A program made the translations under genes and the position numbers. This document shows, one piece after another, positions 1-9,809 of a DNA stretch of 64,000 nucleotides; position 1 is the stretch's first letter, and each line of letters begins with the position of its first letter. Source of the stretch: Orthosia cruda (lineage: Eukaryota > Arthropoda > Insecta > Lepidoptera > Noctuidae); assembly GCA_964057195.1 (NCBI GenBank), contig OZ059826.1:24428001-24492000 (forward strand), in the 5' to 3' direction. The notes under the pieces are model-generated. The model was given only the letters and a program-made list of their open reading frames with translations, was not told the origin of the DNA and made no database searches.

Positions 1-464
1 TGCGCGGGTTGCTCGTGTCGTTCGTGGCATGATAAACCTTAGGGTTGGTTCGTTCACACGCTGTTACACTTAACTGTTTACAACACCACGTGGTCTTTAA
101 TGTCACGCGGTTTTTAACAGCACGTGTTATTTAACAGCATGTGGCCGCAAGTTGGGCGTCACTATAAGGGCGGCTAGGTGTCGTAATAAAACGATTTCAG
201 TTCATGCCACGATAAACACTTTTAATACACAACACTTTGTACATAAATGTTCTTACGAGCTAACTACAGAACAACACACTACTTCGTACAACTAAACTTA
301 AAGTTACGACAATAGTTTTGGCGGGAACGAGCTAGAACCGTGAATACCCGATCTATCTAGCATGCGCGACTCGAACCGAATGTCTACTGACTACTGGTCA
401 GCGAGTCTGCGGGCCCGAAGCCTGCGTGGGCGCGGGGTGTGAAACGCACCCCGCGTTTCACACA
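1..464 (+). mobile_element. Probable 5' LTR (BEL/Pao type), cut by the window edge
   Basis: The segment looks like a retroelement LTR. It has a TATAAG box at 163-168, an AATAAA signal at 185-190 and an initiator-like TTCAGTTC near 197. It ends in CACACA just before a primer-binding-site-like TGGCGACC at 467. A perfect 11-bp hairpin (GTGTGAAACGC with its complement) occupies 437-463 at the 3' edge. The BEL/Pao pol remnants further right are in the same orientation, so this is probably that element's 5' LTR. The outer end lies outside the window and no matching sequence to the fragmentary 3' LTR at 15252 could be found, so the assignment is inferred. Confidence 0.5.
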
Positions 465-466
465 TC

Positions 467-483
467 TGGCGACCATCTGCCAG
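467..483 (+). promoter_or_regulatory. Candidate primer binding site
   Basis: TGGCGACCATCTGCCAG begins two bases after the probable LTR end. The same TGGCGACC start follows each 5' LTR of the gypsy element at 8197 and 9200. Which tRNA primes was not determined. Confidence 0.4.
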
Positions 484-538
484 CGTGGTCCCTCTACCTA
501 CGGCTAACCTGATCGTAGCCGTGCACACTGAGCGTTAC

Positions 539-597
539 AAGTCTTAAAACAATTTATCAATTATGGAAATAGACTTTCGAAAATAGAGTTTCTAACA
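539..597 (+). repeat. 59-bp direct repeat, left copy
   Basis: Identical over 59 bases to 5752-5810. The right copy is continuous with BEL/Pao pol coding sequence. The left copy follows only about 55 bases of leader after the primer binding site, so the element's gag and protease have been lost here. The two copies flank a 5.2 kb block with a minus-strand gag and a minisatellite. Fifty-nine bases is too long for a normal target duplication. Confidence 0.85.
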
Positions 598-730
598 GTC
601 GGCCATTCCTGATACATTTCCCGTCCCGGGATAATAAACTCTGACATAACATTAAGGAAAAGAAAATTAACTAGAAAGTATTATTTTCTTTAACCTTCCA
701 TCTTCTTCATTCTACTTGTGCTATTATTAA

Positions 731-1475
731 TGAAGATATTAAGGCCTCAAGCATATCCTTAACATCTGTCTCAACTGAGATCTCTGTCCTATCTCAGTCA
801 AGCCACTTACTAACTTAAGATGTTAAGGCCTCAGTCATATCCTTAACACCTGTTCCAACTGAGATCTCTGTCCTATCTCAGTCAAGCCACTTACTTACTT
901 AAGATTTTAAGGCCTCAGTCATATCCTTAACACCTGTCCCAACTGAGATCTCTGTCCTATCTCAGTCAAGCCACTTACTAACTTAAGATGTTAAGGCCTC
1001 AGTCATATCCTTAACACCTGTCCCAACTGAGATCTCTGTCCTATCTCAGTCAAGCCACTTACTAACTTAAGATGTTAAGGCCTCATACATATCCTTAACA
1101 CCTGTCCCAACTGAGATCTCTGTCCTATCTCAGTCAAGCCACTTACTTACTTAAGATGTTAAGGCCTCAATTTAACCTTAACATCTGTCCCAACTGAGAC
1201 CTCTGTCATATCCCAGTTAAGCAACTTACCAACGTAAGATGTTAAGGTCCCAGTCATATCGTTAATATCTATCAACAGAGATCTCTGTCATCCCTCAGTA
1301 AAGCCAACAACACACAACAACAGTTACATACTTAACCGAAGATATGAAAGCCTCCGATATAACCTTGACATCTATCAACTGAGATCTCTGTCATATCTGA
1401 GTCAAGTCACTTGTATACTTAATTGAAGATATTAAGACCTCAGATATAACCCTAACATCTATCAACTGAGATCTC
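731..1475. repeat. 84-bp minisatellite with paired hairpins
   Basis: Tandem units start near 735, 819, 903, 987, 1071, 1155 and 1238, a period of 84 bases (83 for the last good one), then degrade to about 1475. Each unit holds two inverted repeats: TTAAGG...CCTTAA (12-base loop) and TGAGAT...ATCTCA. Transcripts or single strands could therefore fold into a row of small stems. No coding sense is visible. Confidence 0.9.
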
Positions 1476-1479
1476 TAGA

Positions 1480-2550
1480 CATATATTCCGTTAGAACATT
1501 AGACTTAATGTTAACCTATTGAACCATACCAATCATACTTGTATTAGTCTGTGTTGTCCTTTTCCAACACATCAGACTCATAGTCCGATCTATTAAACAG
1601 TACACAGAGAAGAATAATGTTTATTGAGTAGATACCACTAAATTGTCCACTTCCCTTTCTAGATAGTGATGGCAATAACGTATCAGTCGTTATCAAGAAC
1701 TTCAAATTCAAATTAAATGTATTACATCCATAATGTACATACAGGTGGTAAATATAAGTTACAGAAACAATTATGGACGCTGTCGGGTTTAGCAACATTC
1801 TAGATACAGTCAGTGTCCAGGAGAGAGGAATAGCTTATCTTTTAAATTTTAACTATTCATTTCCAATCTATCTGCTTTTATTTGGTTCAATTTACTAATA
1901 TATGTGTGCCTTTCTATGTCCATGTTAAATTATGAATTATTATTGCTTATTAATTTAGTTGCTTAAGTGTTTGTATTACAGTTTATTTGATAGAAATTTT
2001 CTACAATACGTTAAAACCCCATATGTTTAGAAACTAATTTCCTACATTTACCTATTGACAGAACATCTCTTTCTACCCTTACGAGGTCTCCCATATTACT
2101 TTTTAATTAATTTATTGATTTTATTTATTTATTATAATGGACTTCTTTCCTAGCTTAATCAAAACGTTATTTTGTAAATTTTCTTTAGAGGGCTATGTTT
2201 TTTTTATATCAACTGTCACTTTAAGCTATAATAATTCATATAAGATGTTCACTCAGATAAAGACCAAATTTTGCCTGAACGAGGCTTTCTACAGTACCCG
2301 GTTTATTTAAGTTGAATTTTTGTATAACCTTCTTGCCACAACCATGACATGCATCTGCTATATAATTTATACTCACATTTGTTATTTTATTATTATTTTC
2401 TTTCTTGTCTTTCTTTACTAACATAATTTAAGAACTTCTAATACTATAGGTTTAGTTTAAGCAAAATCCACTAATATGAGGCGCTTAATGTCAGTTTGTG
2501 ACTATTAAATACTTTTTATTTATTTCTTCTACCATCTGGCTAATCTGGAC
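1480..2550. other. AT-rich stretch, nothing recognised
   Basis: About 1.1 kb of AT-rich sequence. Only short chance reading frames are present, and no protein family, RNA gene or repeat was recognised. Confidence 0.6.
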
Positions 2551-2559
2551 AATATATGA

Positions 2560-3076
2560 ATCGTGAATCGTGGGCCTGGGCTAAATCCTACGGATTACAA
2601 ATCAACCCATCCAAAGCCCAGCCTATGATCATAGGCAGTTGATACCATCGCACTGATTTTGACATATCCACTTTGACGGCTCGACCATCGCTTACACCGT
2701 AACTGCTAAGAACCTTGGTGTCTTAATAAGTAATCTCTCATGGCGAGCTCAAGTAAATGAGCACCTTTCACTCGTTAAAATCCCTTCAAAGCCTCTTGCC
2801 CTTTAAAACTAAAATCTGTCTAGCTGATGCCTAATGTCTGGATGCCACGAAGGAGCTCTTAAATAAGCTTGAGCGCTTGCAAAACCTGTGCATCCGTTTT
2901 GTTTTTGGTCTGAAGAAATATGACCACATCTTTCAGTTCCGCAAGGATCTCAAGTGGCTCCCTATCTACCTTCGCTGGAACACTCGAGTATTGTGTCTCC
3001 TCTTCAACACGCTGTTTAATCCTACGTGCCCTGAATACCTGCGCGCGCGATCAATTTTTCTAAGTCTTAAGATGTA
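2560..3076 (+). pseudogene. Non-LTR retrotransposon reverse transcriptase fragment
   Basis: Frameshifted remnant of the 3' half of a non-LTR ORF2. Around 2600-2760 the palm/thumb region is readable in pieces (INPSKAQPMIIGS, then AKNLGVLI). At 2877-3060 comes the typical C-terminal stretch after the thumb (QNLCIRFVFGLKKYDHI, then LKWLPIYLRWNTR and CLLFNTLFNPTCPEYL). The pattern matches the jockey/CR1 superfamily common in Lepidoptera. Both ends are missing and several stops interrupt it. Confidence 0.75.
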
Positions 3077-3079
3077 ATT

Positions 3080-3780
3080 TTGGATTCTTCACCCTAACGA
3101 CATTAAGTATCACTTTCTTTTGCTTTGATGATTTCGCGGTTATTGAAAACGTCCTTTTTTATTTTTAAAAGAATTTACTAATTCTACAAACGGCCTAATC
3201 TTATGTTGGTCTGAGTAATTGATCCACAGCTCCAATTTTCTTTTACCAGGTTTTACTCCGGACTCTAAATTCAAAACCTAGGAATTACCTAAAGAATTAC
3301 CTTTGACTAATTTAGTGCGAGGCCGGAAATTGTAAAAGCTCAACTTATTTACTACCTAACTCAATTAATTTGGTTCTACGAGCGGTTCGATCTGGTGTTA
3401 CTGTATTATCTGCGCAATGGTCTATGCCGCAATTATTTAATGCCTGTACTTCACTTAAAGGAAGTGCCCGAAGTAGTAAATTGTCTTAAAGCAATTTAAA
3501 ATCAAAAGAAGTTCTACTTTAGCATTGGTGGCGTCTATTATATCTCGACACTCCATATGCCTTAGCAATTTTATTGACAAACGCTACCCTGAAAGCCTTA
3601 GCACAGGCAACTCCGAAACCGAGCATGAATTTACTAATTTCATAGCTGCCCGCTTACTAGCTGAAATCTATGAAATAATCCAAACTATGACCACTCACGA
3701 CAATTTCTTTGCAATATCACTATCAAGTTCTTCTGTAATTCTCCAAACTGTTTTATTGCTAATAGTTTCTGTGATATCTA
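3080..3780. other. AT-rich DNA downstream of the minus-strand gag; no clear gene
   Basis: Probably decayed pol sequence of the minus-strand LTR element whose gag lies to the right. A 91-codon plus-strand frame at 3525-3800 is antisense to this region and matches nothing recognisable. No RT or integrase motif survives. Confidence 0.4.
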
Positions 3781-3789
3781 AACAAATAT

Positions 3790-5100
3790 CAGCTAAGTGA
3801 AGTACTTTATGACATTTGTAACAACGTTTGCTAAGTAGTTGGCATTTTTTTTAAATGTTTGGCCTGTCTCATAACAATTATAACATCTTGTAAACATCAT
3901 TTCTACTATTATGATCATTAAGAGTTTATTTAATGACTCAGTTTTTTTTTATTATCAGATTTTTCTGTCCGCGGATATGGTTTGACCTGTCAAACTTCTT
4001 TAAATAATAATTAAAATAATAATTTGTCAGGTTCTGTAAATTTTGTTGTTTCTACACTTGTTCTCATAGAACTATCCTCAATACCGACCAAAATAAAATA
4101 TAGTATTTTACCATGTATTCAACAATACTACCTTTTGGTAAAAATATTCTTCTAATGACATGCCAAAACTAGCCCTAATAGCTGACCGTAATTATCATCA
4201 CTTGGCAATGCCAATTCCAATTAACCTTGCCATTCAGCCCATGAAAACAGAAGTCTAATTAAACCCTGAGCCAATCCTGCTAATCTAGAATGAGCACAAT
4301 GGATAATCTGTCTTTCAGTCCACTTATAAATTTGGGCACGTTCATTGACCTTACGTTTACTAGGATCAAATTCTTGTATCACATTTAAAACCAGGTAACG
4401 TTCACTACTTCAGTCTGTTTTCATGGTCTGTATGAAACTCGTCTGTGTATCTCTAAAAACCAAAACTAATCTGTTACTATTAAGATCTATGTCTTTAGAA
4501 TCAAGGGTACTCACCGCTGAGGCGACTGTTGGTGCTAACTCCGTATGTGACAAATCGCGCACCCGCACCGCATCTTGCGGTGCGGATCATCGCACGTGCC
4601 GCACAAAGCGCCGCGTCACGCGCCACACTAGGCGCCGCATCACGTGCCACACTAGGCACCCGGCACGCGCCACACAGGCGCCACATCACGCGCCTCACTA
4701 GGCGCCTCATCACGCTCCTCACTAGGCGCCTCATAACGCTCCTCGCTAGGCGCTGCATCACGCGCCTCCTTAGGCGCCGCATAACGCGCCTCGCTAGGCA
4801 TCGCATCACGCGCCTCACTAAGTGCCGCGACACGTACCTCTATAGGCACCACGTCACGCGCCTCTCTAGGCACCACGTCGCGCGCCTTATTAAGCGCTGT
4901 GTCAAGCGCTTCTAGACGCCGCTACGACTGCTCAGAGTCGCGTCGTGATCACTTGACTCACTGTGGTCTCTCGAATCGCTAGACTCGTCACGATGATTGC
5001 AATGAGTTTTGCGACGTCTACGCACAGCAGGCTCCGATTTGCTTGATTGCAAGTCACACAACTCCCTCGTACTTTGTCGAGACTTTCTTTTGAGAGTCAT
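3790..5100 (-). pseudogene. gag: Gag of a Ty3/gypsy-like LTR retrotransposon (decayed)
   Basis: Read on the minus strand from an ATG at 5100. A basic, Ser/Arg-rich N-terminus (about 62 codons) leads into an Arg/Glu-rich 8-residue repeat region. The capsid-like core at about 4410-4050 has the EFDPS and RLAGLAQG motifs seen in lepidopteran gypsy Gag proteins. Two CCHC zinc knuckles follow at about 3900-3800. The second is intact (C-x2-C-x4-H-x4-C). The first has Gln for His, and a slip in a run of A shifts its frame before the last Cys. Several stops and frameshifts make this a pseudogene. Protease, RT and integrase were not found downstream. The family call rests on motif pattern only. Confidence 0.65.
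4580..4920 (-). repeat. 24-bp tandem repeat inside gag
   Basis: About 14 degenerate 24-base units (core CGCGCCTCACTAGGCGCC) with no net frame loss over most of their length. On the minus strand they encode an 8-residue repeat of the EARDxxPS type, with an alternative frame reading VMRRLVRS. The repeat sits between the basic N-terminus and the capsid-like core. Confidence 0.85.
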
Positions 5101-5751
5101 GATTTCTGAAAATAAATAATCTACAAAAAGTGGATGTTCTTTCTTTGTTTACCTAAGGGACACTATCTGTAAAGCATCTATAATATGTCTTTGAAGATAA
5201 GACAATAGAAGAACCATAAAAATCACGTTAGAGATAAAGAAGAAAATTAAATACCGCACCAGTGCAGTTTGAATATTATCGACCAAATTCTGATACCAGC
5301 GTTTAAACGTTTCTCTCTTAAGTTATTTTTAAATAGAAAAAAATATAACTAACAAATTTAACGTACGTACCTTTTATGGGCATTCAGTCCTTCACCGGGG
5401 ACGAACATCAATCGCTATCTCGATTATATTCCACTTCTGAACTATTAACGATTCAGAAAATTAAAACAAACTTTCACAATTTCACGATATTTATTACGTT
5501 CTCACAAAATCAGTTTTTACATCTGTCCATTACAACTGTTCGACGACAACTAACTACTAAGCACTCGCAACACTTCCCACCACATGTTTCCAACACGTGA
5601 CATAACGTGGTGGGGCACATACGGAAGTGGTGCGCGCGATTATACTTTAACGTTACAATTTTTACAAATAGTATTGAATCATTGACAATAAATTTAATTA
5701 CTGGTAATAGTTCTAAGATTATTATCTATAATTTATGATTAATGAAATTAG
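5101..5751 (-). other. Probable leader/LTR side of the minus-strand LTR element
   Basis: Non-coding sequence upstream of the minus-strand gag. A TGGTATCAGA string (minus strand, near 5300) resembles primer sites for initiator Met tRNA, but no LTR pair was found to confirm it. Confidence 0.3.
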
Positions 5752-5810
5752 AAGTCTTAAAACAATTTATCAATTATGGAAATAGACTTTCGAAAATAGA
5801 GTTTCTAACA
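5752..5810 (+). repeat. 59-bp direct repeat, right copy
   Basis: Identical to 539-597. It opens the readable BEL/Pao pol remnant, in which it is plausibly coding. Confidence 0.85.
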
Positions 5811-6302
5811 ATAGTGATGACAGCGCGCAACATTGTTGTGATTCTGAGTTGAACGACTTAGTATGAAAATCTTTTTCGTTAGAGTACCTAAATAGGTATA
5901 ACCAACCAACCGCGACAGAATGTGGATGAATTGCGCGCTATCACCTTACTAAATAACACATGTGAATTAGTTGATAATCAATGGTTTATAGAATTGCCTT
6001 GGAAATATGATAACTTTGTCATGCCTGATTCCTATCATAACGCCTGTAATCGGTTAAAATCAGTCGAGAGAAAAATGTCAGCCGACAACACATATGCGTC
6101 GCGTTACCAGGAACGTATCCAGCATTTATTTGCAAATAATTACGCCAGGAGGCTAAACGAGGGGGAGTCTAGCGACCACATTTGGTATCTACCGCATTTC
6201 GGGGTCGATAACCCCATTAAAAAGAAGTAACGTTTAGTTTTCGACGCAGCTGCGAAAACGCAGGGATGTTCTCTTAATGATTTTTTATTGACAGGCCCGG
6301 AC
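5811..6302 (+). pseudogene. pol: BEL/Pao pol, region before and into the reverse transcriptase
   Basis: The frame at 5922-6230 carries the conserved lead into BEL/Pao reverse transcriptase: a FIELPW block, ERKMSADNTYASRYQERIQ, then WYLPHFGVDNP. It runs across one TAA stop into LVFDAAAKTQGCSLND and the TGPD motif at the edge of the fold-back insert. A KSFSLE-like motif, one frame off, is visible near 5865. One frameshift and one nonsense codon show it is dead. It is a broken part of the same pol that continues at 6604, 7340 and 14007. Confidence 0.85.
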
Positions 6303-6595
6303 CTCAGATCAAATAAAAAGTCAAGATGGAACGTTGCAAACAACAAAGTGAAGCCGGTTCAAACTAAGCCTTGCCGTACAAATACACAATTACGGGCACT
6401 CATGGACAACGAAATTACGCCTAAGCTTGTCATTCGAGCTCATCAATCAATTAATAAAGCTCGACTGACAAGCTAAGGGGTAGTTTCGTTGTCCGTTAGT
6501 GCGTGTAATTGTGTATTTGTATGGTAAGGCTTAGTTCGAACCGGCTTCACTTTGTTGTTTGCAACGTTCCATCTTGACTTTTTATATGATCTGAG
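6303..6595. mobile_element. 293-bp fold-back element with 8-bp target duplication
   Basis: The element is one near-perfect inverted repeat from end to end (CTCAGATC...GATCTGAG) with a loop of under 20 bases near 6445. It is flanked by the 8-bp direct repeat GCCCGGAC (6295-6302 and 6596-6603). Counting one copy of the duplication, the BEL reverse transcriptase frame continues without a gap, so the insertion is recent relative to pol decay or at least intact at both ends. There is no coding capacity. The superfamily is uncertain; an 8-bp duplication fits hAT, P or MULE-like elements. Confidence 0.9.
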
Positions 6596-6603
6596 GCCCG
6601 GAC

Positions 6604-7190
6604 TTATTGCAGTCTTTATTTAGAATTATGTTTAGATTTAGAGAAAATCAAATTGGAATTATTGCAGATATTAAGGATATGTTTCTTCGAATTAAAGTAA
6701 AAGAAAAGGATCAACATGCACTTAGGTTTTTATTTACAGATCAAGCCACTAAGGCCGTTAAAAAATATGCTATGACGTCATTAATATTTGGTGCGAACTG
6801 CTCGCCTTTTATCGCGCAACATATTAAAAATAAAAATGCATTACGTTTTAAGGATACTCATCCGACTGCTGTCGACGCTATATGCAAGCAACATTATATG
6901 TGGACGACTATATCGACAGTTTACCCGAAATCGACCTTACAAAACAAATGATTAAGGAAGTCTCTTTCATTCACCAGCATTTCAAATAAGGAACTGGGCT
7001 AGCAACATACCAGATGTCCTGGAAAACGTACCGAAGGAAGCTTTGAGTGACAGTGTCTGTTGCACCTTCGATAAAGATCAATCGGAGAGGACACTCGGTT
7101 TATTATGGTACCCTGCTAGCGACGAGTTAGATGATCATTTAAATAACCTTTTTTCAGTGTTGGATAATTCAAGCTAAAAAGATAAATAAT
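6604..7190 (+). pseudogene. pol: BEL/Pao reverse transcriptase core and connection
   Basis: Continues pol after the fold-back insert. GIIADIKDMFLRI, with the first catalytic Asp, is followed by HALRFLF and SLIFGANCSPFIAQ. The YVDD catalytic box is encoded at 6897-6908 but in a shifted frame, so a single indel separates it from the upstream part. A connection-type stretch (NWASNIPDVLENVP, then RTLGLLWYPASDELDDHL) is readable at about 6990-7150. Several frameshifts make it non-functional. Confidence 0.85.
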
Positions 7191-7339
7191 ATTAGGATTC
7201 CGCGTTGGTATTTTTGTGATAGTAATAAGGATAACAGCGCGACTAACGAAAACTTAGAATTACACGTACGAGTGCCTACGCGACAGTCGCTTACTGGCAG
7301 GAAACGAGCAGTGGACATATTGTTGTATCGATTATCGCT

Positions 7340-8065
7340 AGTAAATCTAAAGTCACACCTACGAAATCGGTTTCGGTGCCGCGACTAGAACTACAGGGTG
7401 CTCTATTAGGATGCAAATTGGCAAATAGTATTAAAACGGAACATCGCATAAAACCAAATTCAGTTTACTATTGGACGGATTCAACTACTGTATTACACTG
7501 GATCAGAAATAATTGTAGAACATATAAAGTTTTTATCGCTAATCGTCTTGGAGAAATTGACGAACTAAGTAGGGCGGACGAGTGGCACTATGTGCCGACT
7601 GACGTCAACGTGGCAGATTTAGGTACTAAAAGTAGCGACTACGTGCTTAGCAGCAACTCATCGTGGTTTACCGGTCCGTCATTTTTACATCAATCACGCT
7701 CTTGTTGGCCTCAGGAACCTGAAAATGAAATAAAAATTAACGAAGAAATATTAGAAAAGATTAATATAGTAAATGAAAATAATAGTGTAAACGACTTACC
7801 TGTACCGGAGCCAACCCGCTTCTCCAGTTGGTTGCGATTGCTTCGAACTGCTGGAACTGTATTGTTGTTCATAGATAAATGCAAGAAAATAAAAACAAAT
7901 GGACTCACCGACGAGTTGATAAAACGAGCTGAAACATTGCTTCAGCACTCGCAAGCTACTGCTTTCTTCAGTGACATCTTGCTGTTGAAACAAAATAAAG
8001 AAATAAAATGCGATAGTAGACTACGCACTTTGACACCCATATTGGATGATATTGGACTACTACGT
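7340..8065 (+). pseudogene. pol: BEL/Pao RNase H-like and following region
   Basis: The open frame from about 7345 (PRLELQGALLGCKLA near 7378) has the BEL/Pao RNase H signature: YYWTDSTTVLHWI, FIANRLGEI, then WHYVPTDVNVADLGTK. It continues through RFSSWLRLLRTAGTVLLFID to LTPILDDIGLLR. There it is cut by the gypsy LTR. The frame resumes as VGGKIG at 14010, showing that the gypsy element interrupted a then-continuous pol. Confidence 0.9.
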
Positions 8066-8196
8066 TGTGATGTAGTACGTATGCAACCTCTATTTCAATG
8101 TGTGTAACCAATATATAAGTCATAGTATCAACATAATAAAGGCAGTCTTACACCACATTTTGGGATGTTTTATTATATCTGACACCCGACCATACA
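8066..8196 (+). mobile_element. Gypsy LTR, copy 1 (131 bp)
   Basis: Starts TGTGATG and ends CCATACA. It carries TATATAAG at 8112-8119, AATAAA at 8135-8140 and an AGTC initiator at 8144, about 32 bases after the TATA box. ACGT at 8062-8065 is the left target duplication and pairs with 14007-14010. Confidence 0.95.
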
Positions 8197-8211
8197 TGGC
8201 GACCCTGCCAC
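8197..8211 (+). promoter_or_regulatory. Primer binding site, copy 1
   Basis: TGGCGACCCTGCCAC directly abuts the LTR end, as expected for priming of minus-strand DNA. An identical site lies at 9200-9214. Confidence 0.75.
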
Positions 8212-8305
8212 TAAACAGGGCTTGAATCATGTACGCGATTAGTATCGGTTTTGCTCAGTGTGGCAACTGTTTAAGTGAAAAATATATTAAAAGTGACTTT
8301 GAAAA

Positions 8306-8629
8306 ATGTGCAACTCAAAAGTAACTAATGAGGAGGTTTTTCTCAATCAAAATAGCGCCGCTAAAAACACAGCGACGGTAGAGGAATTTAAATTTCATTT
8401 ATCGGCCATAAGTATCGTGTTAACAATAATTTGCACGATATTATTCATCGGTGCACTATACTCCATCTTTAAAATTTACAAAAGATGTCATGAGTCCTGG
8501 GCGCGAGAGCAGATAACGAGACACATCTTAAGGCGTTCTGTGGATCGATCCAGAAGGTGTCGCGACGGTGCTTGTAACGTGTCTGCAGGCGAGGAACGTC
8601 GGGTCCACGCTTCCAACAAGAATCCCTGA
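8306..8629 (+). CDS. Small membrane protein ORF in gypsy leader, copy 1
   Basis: A 107-codon ORF between the primer binding site and gag, starting with ATG. The protein has a polar N-terminus (residues 1-31), one strongly hydrophobic segment at about 32-55 (IVLTIICTILFIGALYSIF) and a basic, Arg-rich tail with Cys residues. There is no N-terminal signal peptide, so it would be a single-pass protein with the basic side in the cytosol by the positive-inside rule. It is identical in the second copy at 9309. It is not a standard gypsy protein. It could be a small leader ORF with its own role or a regulatory upstream ORF; no function can be assigned. Confidence 0.6.
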   Translation: MCNSKVTNEEVFLNQNSAAKNTATVEEFKFHLSAISIVLTIICTILFIGALYSIFKIYKRCHESWAREQITRHILRRSVDRSRRCRDGACNVSAGEERRVHASNKNP

Positions 8630-8806
8630 CAACACAGAGGCGTGTAACAAATCATACAATTCGGCTAGTGTTCTTGTGAGTTCCGTGTTCTAATGAATGT
8701 GAAAGTGTGGTAATTCTAACATGGGCAGTGTATGCGTGCAACAGTGGAATCATAGTCGCGATATGAACTTGCATTTGGTGTATGAACTATAAAATTATGG
8801 ACAGTT

Positions 8807-9068
8807 ATGTATGACGAATTGTTACAGATATACAATGACCTTGGTAAGATAAGAATATATTTAATAAAAATAGGACCAAGTAGACGAAAGGGTGAAATTG
8901 TTTTGAAAAAACTAAAAGAGGCCGATAAATTGCTGAGTAATTTCAATGAGAGCTTAGACCATTTAAGGCTACTTAAAACCGGATTAAAAGACGAGGAATT
9001 ATGTAAATTTAATAAATTAAACAAAGATTTTGTTAACCTGTATGACAATATTTTAGATTTGTGTAATA
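8807..9068 (+). pseudogene. gag: Gypsy gag, 5' fragment (copy 1)
   Basis: The gag N-terminus from ATG 8807 (MYDELLQIYNDLGKIRIY...) is open for 87 codons and is then cut by the second LTR at 9069. It is mostly Lys/Glu-rich helix-forming sequence. Compared with the downstream copy it has one more A in a run near 8868, which keeps the frame open here, whereas the downstream copy is shifted. Confidence 0.85.
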
Positions 9069-9199
9069 TGTGATGTAGTACGTATGCAACCTCTATTTCA
9101 ATGTGTGTAACCAATATATAAGTCATAGTATCAACATAATAAAGGCAGTCTTACACCACATTTTGGGATGTTTTATTATATCTGACACCCGACCATACA
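9069..9199 (+). mobile_element. Gypsy LTR, copy 2 (131 bp, internal)
   Basis: Same sequence and boundaries as the LTR at 8066. It starts exactly at TGTGATG inside gag (after GTGTAATA) and is followed by a complete leader. Its precise terminus suggests that a second integration event, not a random breakpoint, made the left junction. Confidence 0.95.
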
Positions 9200-9214
9200 T
9201 GGCGACCCTGCCAC
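9200..9214 (+). promoter_or_regulatory. Primer binding site, copy 2
   Basis: TGGCGACCCTGCCAC abutting LTR copy 2; identical to 8197-8211. Confidence 0.75.
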
Positions 9215-9308
9215 TAAACAGGGCTTGAATCATGTACGCGATTAGTATCGGTTTTGCTCAGTGTGGCAACTGTTTAAGTGAAAAATATATTAAAAGTGAC
9301 TTTGAAAA

Positions 9309-9632
9309 ATGTGCAACTCAAAAGTAACTAATGAGGAGGTTTTTCTCAATCAAAATAGCGCCGCTAAAAACACAGCGACGGTAGAGGAATTTAAATTTCA
9401 TTTATCGGCCATAAGTATCGTGTTAACAATAATTTGCACGATATTATTCATCGGTGCACTATACTCCATCTTTAAAATTTACAAAAGATGTCATGAGTCC
9501 TGGGCGCGAGAGCAGATAACGAGACACATCTTAAGGCGTTCTGTGGATCGATCCAGAAGGTGTCGCGACGGTGCTTGTAACGTGTCTGCAGGCGAGGAAC
9601 GTCGGGTCCACGCTTCCAACAAGAATCCCTGA
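9309..9632 (+). CDS. Small membrane protein ORF in gypsy leader, copy 2
   Basis: The same 107-codon ORF as at 8306, without amino acid changes. Hydrophobic segment at residues 32-55, basic tail. It precedes gag by about 180 bases. Its upkeep in both copies is uninformative, because they are nearly identical along their whole length. Confidence 0.6.
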   Translation: MCNSKVTNEEVFLNQNSAAKNTATVEEFKFHLSAISIVLTIICTILFIGALYSIFKIYKRCHESWAREQITRHILRRSVDRSRRCRDGACNVSAGEERRVHASNKNP

Positions 9633-9809
9633 CAACACAGAGGCGTGTAACAAATCATACAATTCGGCTAGTGTTCTTGTGAGTTCCGTGTTCTAATGAA
9701 TGTGAAAGTGTGGTAATTCTAACATGGGCAGTGTATGCGTGCAACAGTGGAATCGTAGTCGCGATATGAACTTGCATTTGGTATATGAACTATAAAATTA
9801 TGGACAGTT

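Noticed and set aside
539..597. Reading the 59-bp repeat as a target-site duplication
   Set aside because: Far longer than any known target duplication of LTR or DNA elements; no element termini at its edges.
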